Assembly: GCF_963678635.1 (NCBI RefSeq)
Contig: NC_087068.1
Span: forward strand, 23,748,697 to 23,812,696
Direction: 5' to 3'
From: Symsagittifera roscoffensis
Taxonomy: Eukaryota > Xenacoelomorpha > Acoela > Convolutidae
Length of the DNA stretch: 64,000 bases
Made by a program: the position numbers and the translations under genes. Under the pieces are notes generated by a model, which was not told the DNA's origin, made no database searches, and saw only the letters and a list, made by a program, of their open reading frames with translations. Shown here in pieces: positions 1-11,945 of this stretch. How positions within the stretch are numbered: position 1 is the stretch's first letter; each line of letters starts with the position of its first letter.

Positions 1-28
1 CCGAAAGAACAAAGCCCAGGACACAGTC

Positions 29-312
29 TTCTCAAGTGGGTGTGTATTTGGTTAATACACCCACCGAAGTCTTCTTTTAGGTGCCCTGTGATTGCCCGAG
101 CTGTCCTATTAAACGGCTCAAGGCAACCTCTGATCGAAAATTTCCAAAGTCTATGAAAAAGCTCTCCCACACCCGGACTGCTCCAAGTGCACGAGAGTGG
201 GGAACAACTTTTCTTCTCAAGTGAGTGTGTATTTGCCTAATACACTCACCGAGGTATTCCTTTATTAGTTCCCGGATTGCCCGAACTTTCCTATTAAGTA
301 GCTCAGGGCAAC
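29..312. repeat. Tandem duplication with hairpin, period about 185 bp
   Basis: Two diverged copies, about 29-129 and 213-312, begin with CTTCTCAAGTG and end with GGCAACC. Each contains a palindrome (36-64 and 221-249) in which GTGGGTGT or GTGAGTGT pairs with ACACCCAC or ACACTCAC around a short loop. Both arms changed together (GGG/CCC in the first copy, GAG/CTC in the second), so pairing is preserved. No coding potential was recognised. The role is unknown. Confidence 0.75.
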
Positions 313-529
313 CACACAACCAAAATTACAATAAAAAAATTTTGTTCGGGTAATTCTGATACACCCGATCTAGAATCCAAAGTTGATCACAAGTTTCCGG
401 GTCAAAATGGGCTCTTATGATCCTAATAAGCGCGCCTAATATCCTAATATGATTTAAATTAAATGGATATTTTCCTATTCCCAAATTGCCACAGAAGATT
501 TCCTCAAGTTTCTAACTTTGGGTTGTTTA

Positions 530-2520
530 GAAGGTTTAAGACACTCCGGAGGGTTACTACGGAGGGTTGTTAAGACACTTAGCCTACTTCGGAGGGTACC
601 TTAACCACCCGAGTCACTTCGGAGGGTCCCCCTAAATTTACTAAGGAGGGTCAATAAGATGCTTAATATGCTCCGGAGGGTTACTTCGGAGGGTACCTCC
701 AAAATTTTCAAATTTCTGAGCTTCACTCAGAAGGGCCTTCAATTGACTTCAGGAAGCGTCAAAACAAGCTAAATTCTCTATCAGGGGGCTGTCTTAACTT
801 CTTTGGATAACCTCGTGGAAATTTTCCACTAAGGAGGGTTGCTAAGGGCCTTAGCTGACTCCAGAGGGTTACCTCGGAGGGTTCCTCGAAAATCAAGAAA
901 AAAGGTTATGTTACCGCAATAAAGTCTCCAAAAGCGGTCTACCTGACTTAAAACTAGGTTGGCTGACACGGTCAACCTTCCCAGTTGAACAAAAAGATGT
1001 TTTGATAAAATTTTCTGCCGCTCGGAGGGTTGCCTGTAATTTGGACCCTCCGAACCAACAAATTCTAAAAAAAATTTTTTTTCGAGATTATCAACCCAAA
1101 CACGGTTGCAGTCCGGAAAAGTGGTCCAAAATGTCGACTTATGGTACCAAAATTATCCCGATCGGATGACTAGTCTTTGAGAAATTGCCAAAAACGTGTT
1201 TGTCCAAATGGCCTTCTTTCACCACCTATATAGGTTCTGAGAAACTTTTTCCGCAATTCCTATCGAAAGTGCCTAAAAATAATTAAAACGAGCGTAGTAG
1301 CCCTGTACGGCACTGGAATAGTGCAAAAAAACCGGATCAAAATTGGTTTGGAGTCAAAAATTTGGCCAATAAATATCAAATTTGGACCCTCCGATTCCTT
1401 CCTTTTCCGATCCTTAAGTCGTTAGCTCTATCTACGGAGCTGATCGGAGGGTTACTCAAGAATTTCTCTAGTAACCGAGCACGTTATGCTAGAAAAGTTT
1501 ATTGCTCTAACTCTAAAAACTCAAAAACTCGATCCCCGAAACAGATTGACAAAATTCAGAAAATTATCGAAATTTTGACCGAAAAATTTTGGTTTTTTTT
1601 CAACTTCTACTGAGTCTTTTCTCACGCGGTTTCTTTAGTTAGGAGGATCGAACTACGTAGCTACTCCCTATATAAAAGCTTTTTGTTGTTCGGGAAAGCT
1701 CGGATATCCAAAAATTAGGGGGTCTACAGTTTGATCGAAACTCGATGATTTTCGACAAAATTGGGTGTTTTTTGGGTCTAATTTAGGAGATAAGTAATAT
1801 GTAATTAGGATAATAACCTATTAGTAGTCGTTAATGAATAGTACTATACCCTCCTTTGCACCAAAAAACCCGAATTAAGACCCTTAACTCGGAAATTTGT
1901 AATCGATGGAGGGTACAATCGGACCGCGCCAATCGTGCCCCCCACCACTTAAGTTTTAATGAAATAGTACCCGAACGATACTAAAATTGCTTCAACGATA
2001 CCCAACAGTCGTTGCGGATGTTGTCCCTGATGTCCCTGTTGAGCGTGGAACACGTTGATCAGCTTGCCACTCTACCCTCCGGCCACCGGCAAAATCACCA
2101 TTAACGTGCTTAAACACTCAAATTACACTCGAGGGAGGGTATCCAACCCTTCACCAAAACACACAATCTTTCTATCAGAAACGATATAAATCAATCTGAA
2201 ACAACAACAAATAGGAAGGTCAGATCACACCTCGTCCGGAAATAATATATTAACTGTCACTTTATGTTTTTTACTGTTTTTGGTCTTTTTTGGATTTTTT
2301 ACTGTTTTTTGTACTTTTTTGTTTTCAAATAAATTTAGTTTTGGCTTTTTCTTGGTTATGCACTATTTTTGTTTGGTTTTACGCTTTCTCTTTAATTGTT
2401 TTTGGTCCCGGGACCTCGGGACAAGCGGGTTCATGACTTCCCACCTAACCCTCCGGCCCCCGGAATTTTCGGTGTTAACTAAGTTAAAAAGCTAAATAGT
2501 ACTGGACGGAGGGTACGCAC
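530..2520 (+). repeat. GGAGGGT-rich degenerate repeat region
   Basis: The word GGAGGGT, usually as CGGAGGGT or CCGGAGGGT, recurs at irregular spacing from about 545 to 2515, often after TTAC or TAAG. The spacing is not constant, so this is not a simple satellite. The same word is also frequent in the leader blocks at 4.0-4.5, 9.65-9.85 and 19.5-20.1 kb. I see no credible gene here. It may be the decayed outer part of the same element family that occupies 4-36 kb. Confidence 0.6.
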
Positions 2521-2699
2521 CTTCCCCCCAGTACAATAACGGTCATTAAGGCCTCTAACTTGGGCATACGCCCGGAGCGGATGGTTCGTCGCTGAAACGC
2601 TTGCTGATCATGATGGTCTTATGCCTTTGACAGGCCCACCCAGGAGCGCCATAAAAACGTCTATGTAACATTCGCCCAAATACTACACAGTGACGGAGC

Positions 2700-3560
2700 G
2701 TAGAAAAAGTACCTATTAACGACTGGCAGGCGTCAGTTACCTTAATCCTACTCGCTTTTCACCGTCTCGACCTTGCCAGTTGATTTTCTGGTCTGTCTAG
2801 GGCAAAGTAAAAAGTTACCATTTTTAGGCCATCAGTCAAACGACTTTTGATCAGCTTTCGTTTACATGCGAACACAACCACATAGCTGAGTCTCGGATCC
2901 TCAGACTACGTGATTGTCATTAAAAACACGGCTCAAACAACCTATTTTAATATGTTTTTGTGTGACAGTTCTATATTAAATCCATTGGAGATGGATTGAC
3001 CCTTTCCTCTTTCTAGCTACTCATATTCTGAAATATCAAACAATAACGGTGTTAATTAAGAGATCTATCACATTCCAGTAGCTATGAAGTTAGTTTATAC
3101 AGTCCCTTCACATAGAACAGTCTCTGGGGGACCAAGCCTCCGCTGCCGTGATATTCCGGCGATAACGCTCTTATCTCCTCTGATTTGCGTCCCGGGAGGG
3201 TTCCGTGGTGTGTTTCTTCCCCCACTGAAGCCTCCTTCTCCACCAATATCTGTTGCTAAGGTCCTTATCGTGTGTTGTTGCCGCGATAAGAGGCTTCGTA
3301 TTTTCCGTCTCTGGTACGACTGTTTTTCACTATATCTGTCGTTGTTCTGATTTTCGTCACTTTTCGGCTCAAAATGGCCGTTTTTCGTATTTCTGAGAAA
3401 TATTCTTCTTCCAATCGAAATTTTAAAAATAAAAATTCTAGAATATTCCGACCCTCCTTCGCAATACTTTTTCGTCAATAAGGCCTTTAGTCGTTCTTTT
3501 TTACGTCGCCGGAAGGTTGTGCTGTGCCATCTGGCAGAATGGCACAACGGTACTCCAGGA
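2700..3560 (+). repeat. Dispersed repeat R, diverged copy
   Basis: This stretch resembles 15841-16650. Shared landmarks are an ACCGTCTC-type block, a TTTACATGC block, a CATAGCTG/CATGGCTG block, and a CCATYGGAGATGGAT palindrome-like word (2980-3000 here, near 16155 there), followed by similar T-rich text with GATTTTCGT. Divergence is high. Reading frames across 3084-3547 look incidental. Confidence 0.5.
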
Positions 3561-3777
3561 CCTTACAAACATTCTAAAAATGGAACAAACTTACGGCCTG
3601 AGCTTCAAAACTAAAAAGTGAGAAATTTGTTTTTGGGACCGAATACGAGTACGCAGTATAATTCAATTTTAACACAATTTGGAAAAATAAGCCCGAAAAA
3701 AAGAAGAAGAATTCATATTAGGATCTCCAATCGGCGAACTTTGTCAGCAAGAACTGCTCGACGGAAAAATTTGTAAC

Positions 3778-4010
3778 TTTCGCCCGAAAGTACATATCGA
3801 CGGAAAATGAAGCTAGGTTATGAAACGACTGGTTAGCGTCTAAACACAGATTCATACGTTTTTAACCGTCTCTACCAAAGCCAGATCTGTGTGTGGTGCT
3901 TTAACATCGGGTCGACAAAATCAGTAATGTTTTTGGGCTATCGGCAAGAACGCGCAAATTAGCTTAGTTACATGCAAAATAGTGAGCTCATGGCTGTATC
4001 CCCAGACCCC
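3778..4010 (+). repeat. Dispersed repeat R, 5' part
   Basis: It runs from CGCCCGAAAGTACATATCGA to CCCCAGACCCC and aligns closely with 15841-16076 in the same orientation, and with 18263-18495 and 37280-37545 in reverse. The leader block begins immediately after it at 4011, whereas at 16076 the R repeat simply continues. The junction here is therefore a rearrangement or insertion point. Confidence 0.8.
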
Positions 4011-5442
4011 ATTTACCAATCCTGAAGAGTCCTCATTTACCAATCCTGAAGGGTCTCATTCCCGAAGTGTCCGTATTCGTCGTTCCAGAGGGGTCTAAAA
4101 ATTTTGAGCGTACCCGGAGGGATCCCTATTTTGCCAATCCGAAAGGGTCCCAATCCAGAAGGACACTTATTTACCAGTCTTTGAGGGTCCGTGTTGCTCA
4201 ATCCTGAGGGGTTCGATATAGAAAAAAATTGAAGGGTTAATTTTTTTCGATCCGGAGGGTCTCAAAATCAAAAGAACCCTAATTCGTCAATCCGGAAGAG
4301 TCCGAATCGGGAGGGGTCATTATTTACCTATCAGGAAGGAACCCAATCCGAAGAAGAACGTATTTGTTGATCCGGAGTGGCCCCAGTTTTTCTAATTGAC
4401 CCGGAAAAATCTGCATTCGCAAATGCCGATTGGCCATAATCTGGAAGCGTCCTTTTATGCCCATGCAGAATGGTGGAAAACAACTTTTCACCGTAGGTAA
4501 AACGAAAAAGTCGCCACCGGAGGGCAAAAACAGTACACTTAATAAAAATTAATTAAATTTATTAGGATATAAGGACACATAAGTCGATCCATACCGACAA
4601 AAAGTAGAGCCTGCACTTGTGACTTGTCCATAACTGAAAAAAAAAACAGACATTGAATTAAAACTGATACAAAACCAAACCCCAAGATTTGCGATTCTAA
4701 ATCAAATCATCAAAAAAAGAGACTGTTGAAATACTTCGGATTGGAATCCGAAACTTTTTTTGGTGGGAAAACTGGCTGCCTTGAGAATTTTAGTAAGCCT
4801 AGTTCGGGCAAACCCGAGGCAGATACTTATTACAAAACTCGGGGGGTACAAAATACGCTCACTTATACGAGATAAAAGATACGAGATAAAAGATAAAATA
4901 CGAGATAAAAGATAACTGCCATCAACATTTATCTTCTTAATGCTGCACTGAGAAGAGAAGGCCTAATCATTAGAAACAGTTCGAATATCAAACTGTGACA
5001 GAGTGATTGCAACGCACATATATGTTTTTCCTTCTTCTTTTCAAAATGAATAAATTTATAGTTTTTGCATCATAATCTGATAGCGAGCTTACTGTTTTTC
5101 ATATACACATGATATCGTCATAATATGCTAGCATTTTATTCAAAAATCAGTTACCCACCGCTTTGCTTAAAATGAAAATACGCTGTACTGTCCTAAGTTT
5201 ATCCCACAAGTGGTCACTCGTACAATTATTTCAAGAACACATTATTGTGCTGTGTTAGTATCATCGATTTCGTAGCACAAGATGGTAATTAGGCTGGTTG
5301 AGTGAACGAGCAATAATCAGTGATAGAGTGCAGATAGAGTTACACCGGAGCTCAGCCCACAACGACGTTCCTGAAGAAGTTGAAATCAAAGTGACCCTGA
5401 TGAGACTACCGGCGATCGAATCTACTCCTGTGGAGCAGTGAC
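4011..5442 (+). repeat. Leader block of Gag-like element, copy A
   Basis: It is near-colinear with 19565-21000, sharing the GGGTCC/GGAGGGT-rich start, the T-rich middle, an AGATAAAAGATA microsatellite-like run near 4870-4915, and the approach to the first conserved peptide block. Its first part is also shared with 9655-9915. Small minus-strand frames inside (for example 4324-4527) are conserved between copies only because the DNA is duplicated. I see no gene. By position it could be the 5' untranslated region of the downstream pseudogenes (inference). Confidence 0.7.
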
Positions 5443-5815
5443 ATGATTTTGCGGTTTCCAGAAGAGCTCTCTATGAATTTTCTACCCGTTTTCGAGCAAG
5501 AGCTTGTGATGAGATTTCGACTCGCATTGATCACAACCTCTGCAACCCAGCGAGGAACGATATTGAGAGAGGTGGAAGCAAAAAACGGTGGAATTTCGAG
5601 AGAGAGAAATACGAAACGAATTTCGACTAGCATCAAAAAGTCGGTCACGAACAGGATGACGCGACCACTCGTGACACACTTGATGAATAATGGGATACCA
5701 CTGGATGAGGCCTGAACAAAGGTCATTGAAAAAAGGAAAGAACAAGAGCAATAGGTTTCGATCAGGTTGAGCGAACTAGAAAGAGCTGTTAAAATTAATC
5801 GAGGAAATTTTTTTC
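5443..5815 (+). pseudogene. Gag-like element, conserved block P, copy A (internally deleted)
   Basis: An open stretch to 5715 contains TQRGTILREVEAKN and MNNGIPLDEA. It ends in TGA, after which the frame continues with KVIEKRKEQEQ and then a block like SELERAV. The same order (ILREV, then NNGI or NKGI plus LDEA or MDKA, then an E/K/Q-rich stretch, then SEIERAV) recurs in the copies at 6.5-7.8, 10.5, 12.6-13.8 and 22.3-23.6 kb. Against 20975-21310 this copy lacks roughly 170 bp upstream of the conserved block. It is a broken copy of a repeated retroelement protein whose exact function is not recognised. Confidence 0.55.
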
Positions 5816-5969
5816 AATTTTCCGTTTATCCAAAAATGCAAGCGTTTTTATCAATAATCCGTTAACCACTGCTGTACATGAATTGAAAAGACGCTGTAAT
5901 GCCATAAATTTATCAGAGTTGTGTTCACTCAGAAATATAACTCGATTAGGATAAGTCTGAAAACATGCA

Positions 5970-8330
5970 ACGTTGGAGATAGAGTTATACTGGAGTCCAG
6001 TTCACAATGAGGGTCATGAAAAATGAGAAACCGAGAGGGCCGGTAAAAAATTATTAGCGAAAGAATCTACTTTTTTGGGGCAGCGAAATGACTTCGCAAC
6101 TTCGACCGAAGCTTCACTTTGGAAAGATTTGTCAGAATTGTTCGAGCTTTCATTGAGAAACCTGCTCTTCAAGTTGCACCCACTGACTTCACGATGATGC
6201 AGGGTGAACCGGGACAGGCATTTACATCTCCTCCTTTTTCAGAAAGATTGAAGAGCACTCTGGAATTTTTTTTCAATTTTTTAAGGGTCAACGAGCTCGC
6301 GATGAGATCGACACTCACAAAGCAGCTGATAAGGACAAAGAAGAAGATTACTGTAGACTACAGCTGACTGAGCTTTATCGGTTTGACTCAGGGAGAGGAG
6401 ATGCCTGTTACCACGGGAAATTGCTGTTCCAGTCAGTTTGGCTCGGTCAAAGCCTTTAGTACGGCTTCCAATACAACGCAGTATTCAAGTGAATTCTAGG
6501 CAACAGCCAATTTTGGAAGCCAGGCTGGAGTAACAACGACATCTGCCACCTAGCGAGGAATAAACAATGAGAGAGGTGGTAGCGAAGTGCGATGAAACTT
6601 CGAGACAGAGGTATGCGGAAAGAGTTTCGACTAGCACGAAATTGTCTGCCACAAACTGAGCGACGCCATCATTCGTGACACACTTGATCAACAAGGGGAT
6701 ATCAATGGACAAGGCCTTGTCGAGGGTCATGGATAAGATGGGTGAACAAAAGCAACAGCATTACAGGGTTGTTTGCAGTTTGATTAGGCTCATTTTGAGC
6801 ATGTTTTTGACTGTCCTGTTGAGTTTTATGCTCCGCTGCGCTGTGCTGCGCTGTGTTGTGTGAATCTGCGGGCTTTTCTTTGATATGTGCATCGGAGTGG
6901 CAAATAAATGGCAGCGAGTGAATTGGCGGGCGCCCTTAGTCGCATATGGTAAACTGTGTGTTGTGCTGGTCACCTTAAGCAAACGTGTAGTGTGTTTTGT
7001 ATCTGTCCTATCTCAATGTAAGATGGAAATTTAAAATAGGAAAATTGAAAGACCATGAAGAAAGAAATTTTCAAGACCATGAAATGAAATAAAAATTAGG
7101 ATTTTCGATCAAAGGTAACTAGGATCTTGTCAACAATCCCCCTATTGCAATATGGGGGAAGACATTCCTTACAAGGTGCCAAAATTGTATTGATTAACTG
7201 TTTAATTCATTCTTTAGAGAGGCGGGAGATCCGTTTTAAGATACCCGTACCATAGGGGAGAGTAGTGAATCAGATACTATACCTGTGTCCAGCATATTGG
7301 TCAAAGCAAAGTTTTTCCGAAAATCAGATTTATCTAAATCTAAATGAAAATCCGAAACAAGTAGGACTGTCATTCTTAAAACAGGAATAATTTGCAACAG
7401 TCTGAAAGCTCACTCTGCTAAAGCAATTATCGCAAGCTAATAGGCACATATGCTTATCCGCTACAACGCCAACTAACCAGGGTGGGTCAGGAAAGTTTTT
7501 TTATTGTAAAAATAAATTTACTGCGTTGTTTTTGGTAAAAACAAGTTTTTTGCCTAAAAAATTGTGTTTTTTATAGTTGGTTCAGTTCGCTGTTGAGAAA
7601 CGCAAATTTGTGATATCTTCAAACTTCATTTGGTTTGATATGGTGCCTTTTTGGTGAGCCGGCCAATCCATATGTGAACAAATTAGAGTGTGCCCTCGCC
7701 GTAACCTGAAACAGCTCCAAATAGATTTTTCCTAATCATCCCGAACACAACCACGTAAAGAGGTTTCGATTTGGATGAGTGAAATAGAAAAGGCTGTTGA
7801 AGTCAAACTAGAGACTTTGCGAGAAGAGATACTTCGCAACAAGCAAGAAATAAGCCAGAATGACAAACGCGTGATGGAAAGAACGAATGAATACGAGGCC
7901 AATAACTTGTCGGGAATGACTCGCGAAGCTGAACGGTTGACAACGGTTGAGCGAAGATATGGAGCAACATCGGATTCAACAAGGGCAAGCTGTCGGGACT
8001 GTTGACACTAGGCTAGAGGTCACGATGGCAAGAAGCACTTCACCCAAAATGGACAGGTTAGATGACGCCTTGAAAAAAAGGGACAGGATGAACTCAAGAG
8101 TTGCAAGCCAGCCGAGAACCTAGAGTAAACTTCAGCGAACATTGTGGTAGAAGAGGTAGAACATTGCGGTAGAATTAACCAATTCTGTGCATGAATTGAA
8201 AGGACGCTGTAATGTCATAAATTTATCAGAGTTGTGTTCACACGGAAATATAACTCTAGAGCATTTTTTAATGTAAGTATTATATACTATATAGCAAAAG
8301 ATAATAATTAAGCTAGTTTATTGGTTTGAA
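5970..8330 (+). pseudogene. Decayed Gag-like retroelement unit, copy 1
   Basis: The unit begins with a block at 5970-6120 shared with 9940, 11980 and 21740. It contains an open segment at 6119-6367 (APTDFTMMQGEPGQAF, then a Phe-rich stretch), a second around 6560-6863 (LINKGISMDKALSRVM, ending in a hydrophobic tail) and a third at 7775-8005 (SEIEKAVEVKLETLREEI, a Glu/Lys/Arg-rich predicted coiled coil of about 60 residues ending near TVERRYG). The segments are in different frames and separated by stops. About 800 bp of AT-rich, conserved but non-coding sequence lies between the second and third. The order matches the other copies, supporting one ancestral protein, probably the N-terminal part of Gag. 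Family assignment is inference. Confidence 0.55.
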
Positions 8331-8605
8331 CCAGGGAGAGGAGATGCCCGTTACCACGGGAAGTTGCTGTTCTAATCAGTTTGGCTCGGTCAAAGCCTTT
8401 AGAACGGCTTCCAATACAACGCAGTATTCAAGTGATTTCTAGTGATTTTGGAAGCCAGGCTGGAGTAACAACGACATCTGCCACCTGGCGAGGAATGACA
8501 TTGAGAGAGTTGGGAGCGAAGTGCGATGAAACTTCGAGACGGAGGTATGCGGACAAAGTTTAGACTAGCACGAAATTGTCTGCCACAAATAGGCCGACGC
8601 TTGTT
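8331..8605 (+). repeat. Partial copy of the Gag-like unit
   Basis: Starting at CCAGGGAGAGGAGATGCCCGT the sequence repeats 6390-6655 and 10345-10610, including the QAGVTTTSATWRGMTLRE block, then breaks into unrelated text at about 8600. It directly follows the end of copy 1, so it is a truncated tandem duplication. Confidence 0.7.
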
Positions 8606-8911
8606 GTTGTTAGTTTTTTTCACTTATATCAAACCTGATTGTAACGATCAAAGTGTAGTGTCTTCTTTTGAACCTGTACTAAAGGGCTATTTGCGTGTTT
8701 TAGCACGTTAGGTTAAGTTTCAATCAATCCGAGAGGGTCAACTGATAGAAGGAGAAGACGAATCCAGTGCAAGGAGCAGCAGAAAAAACCACAAAGACAA
8801 CAACAACAACAATTTTTTGGGATCGTTAAACAGTTTTGTGTCATTTTTATTACAGAAAGTGCAATGTAAACCTATATGCGGCACAAAAATGACTGGATTG
8901 AAGTAACTTCT

Positions 8912-9915
8912 CACCGAGTTGCGAAATTCCGCTTAAGGAGCCTAATTCAAATTTTGAACTTACTCCGAGAAATATGTTACTATTAGTATACCACTCACTT
9001 TTACTACCCGTATTAATACTTCTATTCTGTTTTTATTTTCAACAAGCCATTAACAGACCGACATTTAGTTCAAAAACTTGATATTTTGAAACAAACAAAA
9101 ATCTAAATATCTATATTTTAATACCGATGAAAATCCAAAATAAGTGAGTTATATTGTAATCTAAGTAACATAGCCGCAACAACTGATTAAATTCTGTGCG
9201 GATATCTTACTAGAAAATAAGAGTCGGAATTCGATTTTTGTTCTTTTTTGTACCGTTAGATTAGAAATTTAATAAGTTTTCTTGTTTTTTTTATCATTTT
9301 TTGGAGAAAGAAAATACCACAAAATTGTTTATACAAAAAATTCACAAAAAGACCGGTATCAAAAGTAGACCCTTCCCGATTCATAGAAAAATGCTCCGAA
9401 AGCTTTTATACCACTGCAAAAGGGTAGCAACGATTGACTGAGGCTTTTCTACTTGGTTTCCATTAAAAAAATGATCAAGATCCTCAAAACTTTGCACGAA
9501 GACGGCAGATAAGTCTACTAACACACCATTCCCAGTTAAAGGAGTTATATAAAATAAGCACTTTATTTTGGTACCGGAAAAAATCCTTCCCAGTTGGTTA
9601 GTTTTAAACATCAAGAGTATTAGGATCGTAACCGGAGGTGTCTTGATATATTCGAACGTATCCGGAGGGTCAAAAAATTAACCAATCCGGAGGGATCCCT
9701 ATTTTGCCAATCCGAAAGGGTCCCAATCCAGAAGGACCCTTATTTACCAGTCTGTGAGGGTCCGTGTTCCTCAATCCTGAGGGGTCTGATATAGAAAAAA
9801 ATGGAGGGATACCTTTTTTCGATCCGGAGGGTCTCAAAACCAAAAGAACCCTAATTCGTCAATCCGATGAGTCCGAATCGGGAAGGGTCATTATTTACCT
9901 ATCAAGAAGGAATCC
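8912..9915 (+). repeat. Leader block, copy B
   Basis: Positions 8912-9660 align with 18755-19530, sharing ACCGAGTTGCGAAATTCCGC, TTTAGTTCAAAAACTTGATA and the CTTTTATACCACTGCAAAAG block. Positions 9660-9915 align with the GGAGGGT-rich text at 4100-4345 and 19500-19895. It joins the Gag-like unit directly at about 9916, so the stretch corresponding to 20110-21735 is missing here. Confidence 0.8.
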
Positions 9916-11945
9916 AAAAAACATGCAACAATGGAGATAGATATATACTGGAGTCCAGTTCACAATGAGGGTTATGAAAAATGAGAAACCGAGAGGGCCG
10001 GGAAAAAATTACTAGCGAAAGAATCTACTTTTTAGGGGCAGCGAAAGGACTTCGCGACTTCGACCGAAGCTTCACTTTAGAAAGAGTTGTCAGAATTTTT
10101 CGAGCTTCGATTAAGAAACCTGCTCTTCAAATTGCGCCCACTGACTTCACGATGATGCAGGGTGAGCCGGGACAGGCATTTACATCTCCTTCTTTCTCAG
10201 AAAGGTTGACGAGCACTCTGGAATTTTTTTTGATTTTTTTATGGGACGGTGAGCTCGCAATGAGATTGACACTCACAAAGCAGCTGATCAGAACAAAGAA
10301 GAAGATTACTATAGATTACAGCTGACTGAGTTTTATCGGTTTGACCCAGGGAGAGGAGATGCCCGTTACCACGGGAAGTTGCTGTTCCAATCAGTTTGGC
10401 TCGGTCAAAGCCTTTAGTCCGGCTTCGAATACAATGCAGTATTCAAGTGATTTCTAGGCAACAGCCAGTTTTGGAAGCCAGGCTGGAGTAACAGCGACAT
10501 CTGCCACCTAGCGACGAATGACATTGAGAGAGGTGGGAGCGAAGTACGATGAAACTTCGAGACAAAGGTATGCGGAAAGAGTTTCGACTAGCACGAAATT
10601 GTCTGCCACAAACAGAGCGACGCCATCATTCATGGCACACTTGATCAACAAGGGGATATCAATGGACAAGGCCTTGTCGAGGGTCATGGAGAAGATGGGT
10701 GAACAAAAGCAACAGCATTACAAAGTTGTTTGCAGTTTGATTAAACTCATTTTGAGAATGTTTTTGGCTGTCCTGTTGAGTTTTTTTGCTGTGCTGCTCT
10801 GTGTTGTGTGAATATGCGGGCTTTTCTTTGATCTGTGCATCGGAGTGGCAAATAAATGGCAGCAAGTGAATTGGCGGGCGCCCTTAGTTGCATATGATAA
10901 ACTGTGTGTTGTGCTGGTCACCTTAAGCAAACGTGTAGCGTGTTTTGTATCTGTCCTATCTCAATGTAAGATGGAAATTTAAAATATGAGAATTGAAAGA
11001 CGAAGAAGAAAGACATTTTCAAGACTATGAAATGAAATTAAAATTAGGATTTTTGATCAAAGGTAACTAGAATCTTGTCAACACTCTCCCTATTGCAATA
11101 TGGGGGAAGACATTCGTTACAAGGTGCCAAAATTGTATTGGCTTAACTGTTTAACTCATTCTTTAGAGAGGCGGGAGATCCGTTTTAAGATACCCGTACC
11201 ATAGGGGAGAGTAGTGAATCAGATCCTATACCTATGTCATAGCATATTGGTCGAAGCAAAGTTTCGCCGAAAATCAGATTTATCTAAGACTAAATGAAAA
11301 TCCGAAACAAGTAGGACTATCATTTTTAAATCAGGAAAAATTTGCAACAGTCTGAAGCTCACCCTGTTAAAGCAATTATCGCATGCTAATAGGCACATAT
11401 GCCTATCCGCTACACCGCCAACTAACCAGGGTGAGGCAGAAAAGTTTTTTAAATTGTAAAAATCATTTTACTGCGTTGTTTTTGGAAAAAACATGTTTTT
11501 TGGTATTGTTTTTTTTATAGTTGGTTCAGTTCGCTGTTGAGAAATGCAAGTTTGTGATATCTTCAAACTTCATTTTGGTTTCATATGGTGCCTTTTTGAA
11601 TAGCCGGTCAATCCATATGTAAACAAACTAGAGTGTGCCCTCGCCGTAATCTGAAACAGCTCCAAATAGATTTTTCCTAGTCATCCCAAACAAAACCACG
11701 TAATGAGGTTTCGACTTGGATAAGTGAAATAGAAAGAGCTGTTGAAATCAAACGAGAGAGTTTGCGAGAAGACATACTTCGCAGCAAGCAAGAAATAAGC
11801 CAGAATGAGAAACGCGTGGAGGAAAGAACGAATGAATCAGAGTTGTTTTCACTCGGAAAAATAACTCTAGAGCATTTTTTAATGAAAGTATTAAATATCA
11901 TATAGCAAAAGATAATAATTAAGCTAGTTAACTGCGCAAGAGACA
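9916..11945 (+). pseudogene. Decayed Gag-like retroelement unit, copy 2 (3' truncated)
   Basis: It carries the same block order as copy 1: an open segment at 9981-10325 (including KKPALQIAPTDFTMMQGEPG), another at 10518-10811 (MTLREVGAKYDETS and LINKGISMDKALSRVM, then a hydrophobic tail), and the start of the coiled-coil block near 11730. The coiled coil is cut at about 11835, where GAACGAATGAATC is fused to TCAGAGTTG, a motif that lies several hundred bases later in copy 1. The capsid-like part is absent. The fusion is an internal deletion. Confidence 0.6.

Noticed and set aside
3095-3547. 150-aa minus-strand ORF
   Set aside because: It lies in dispersed repeat R, is not kept in the other R copies and shows no motif.
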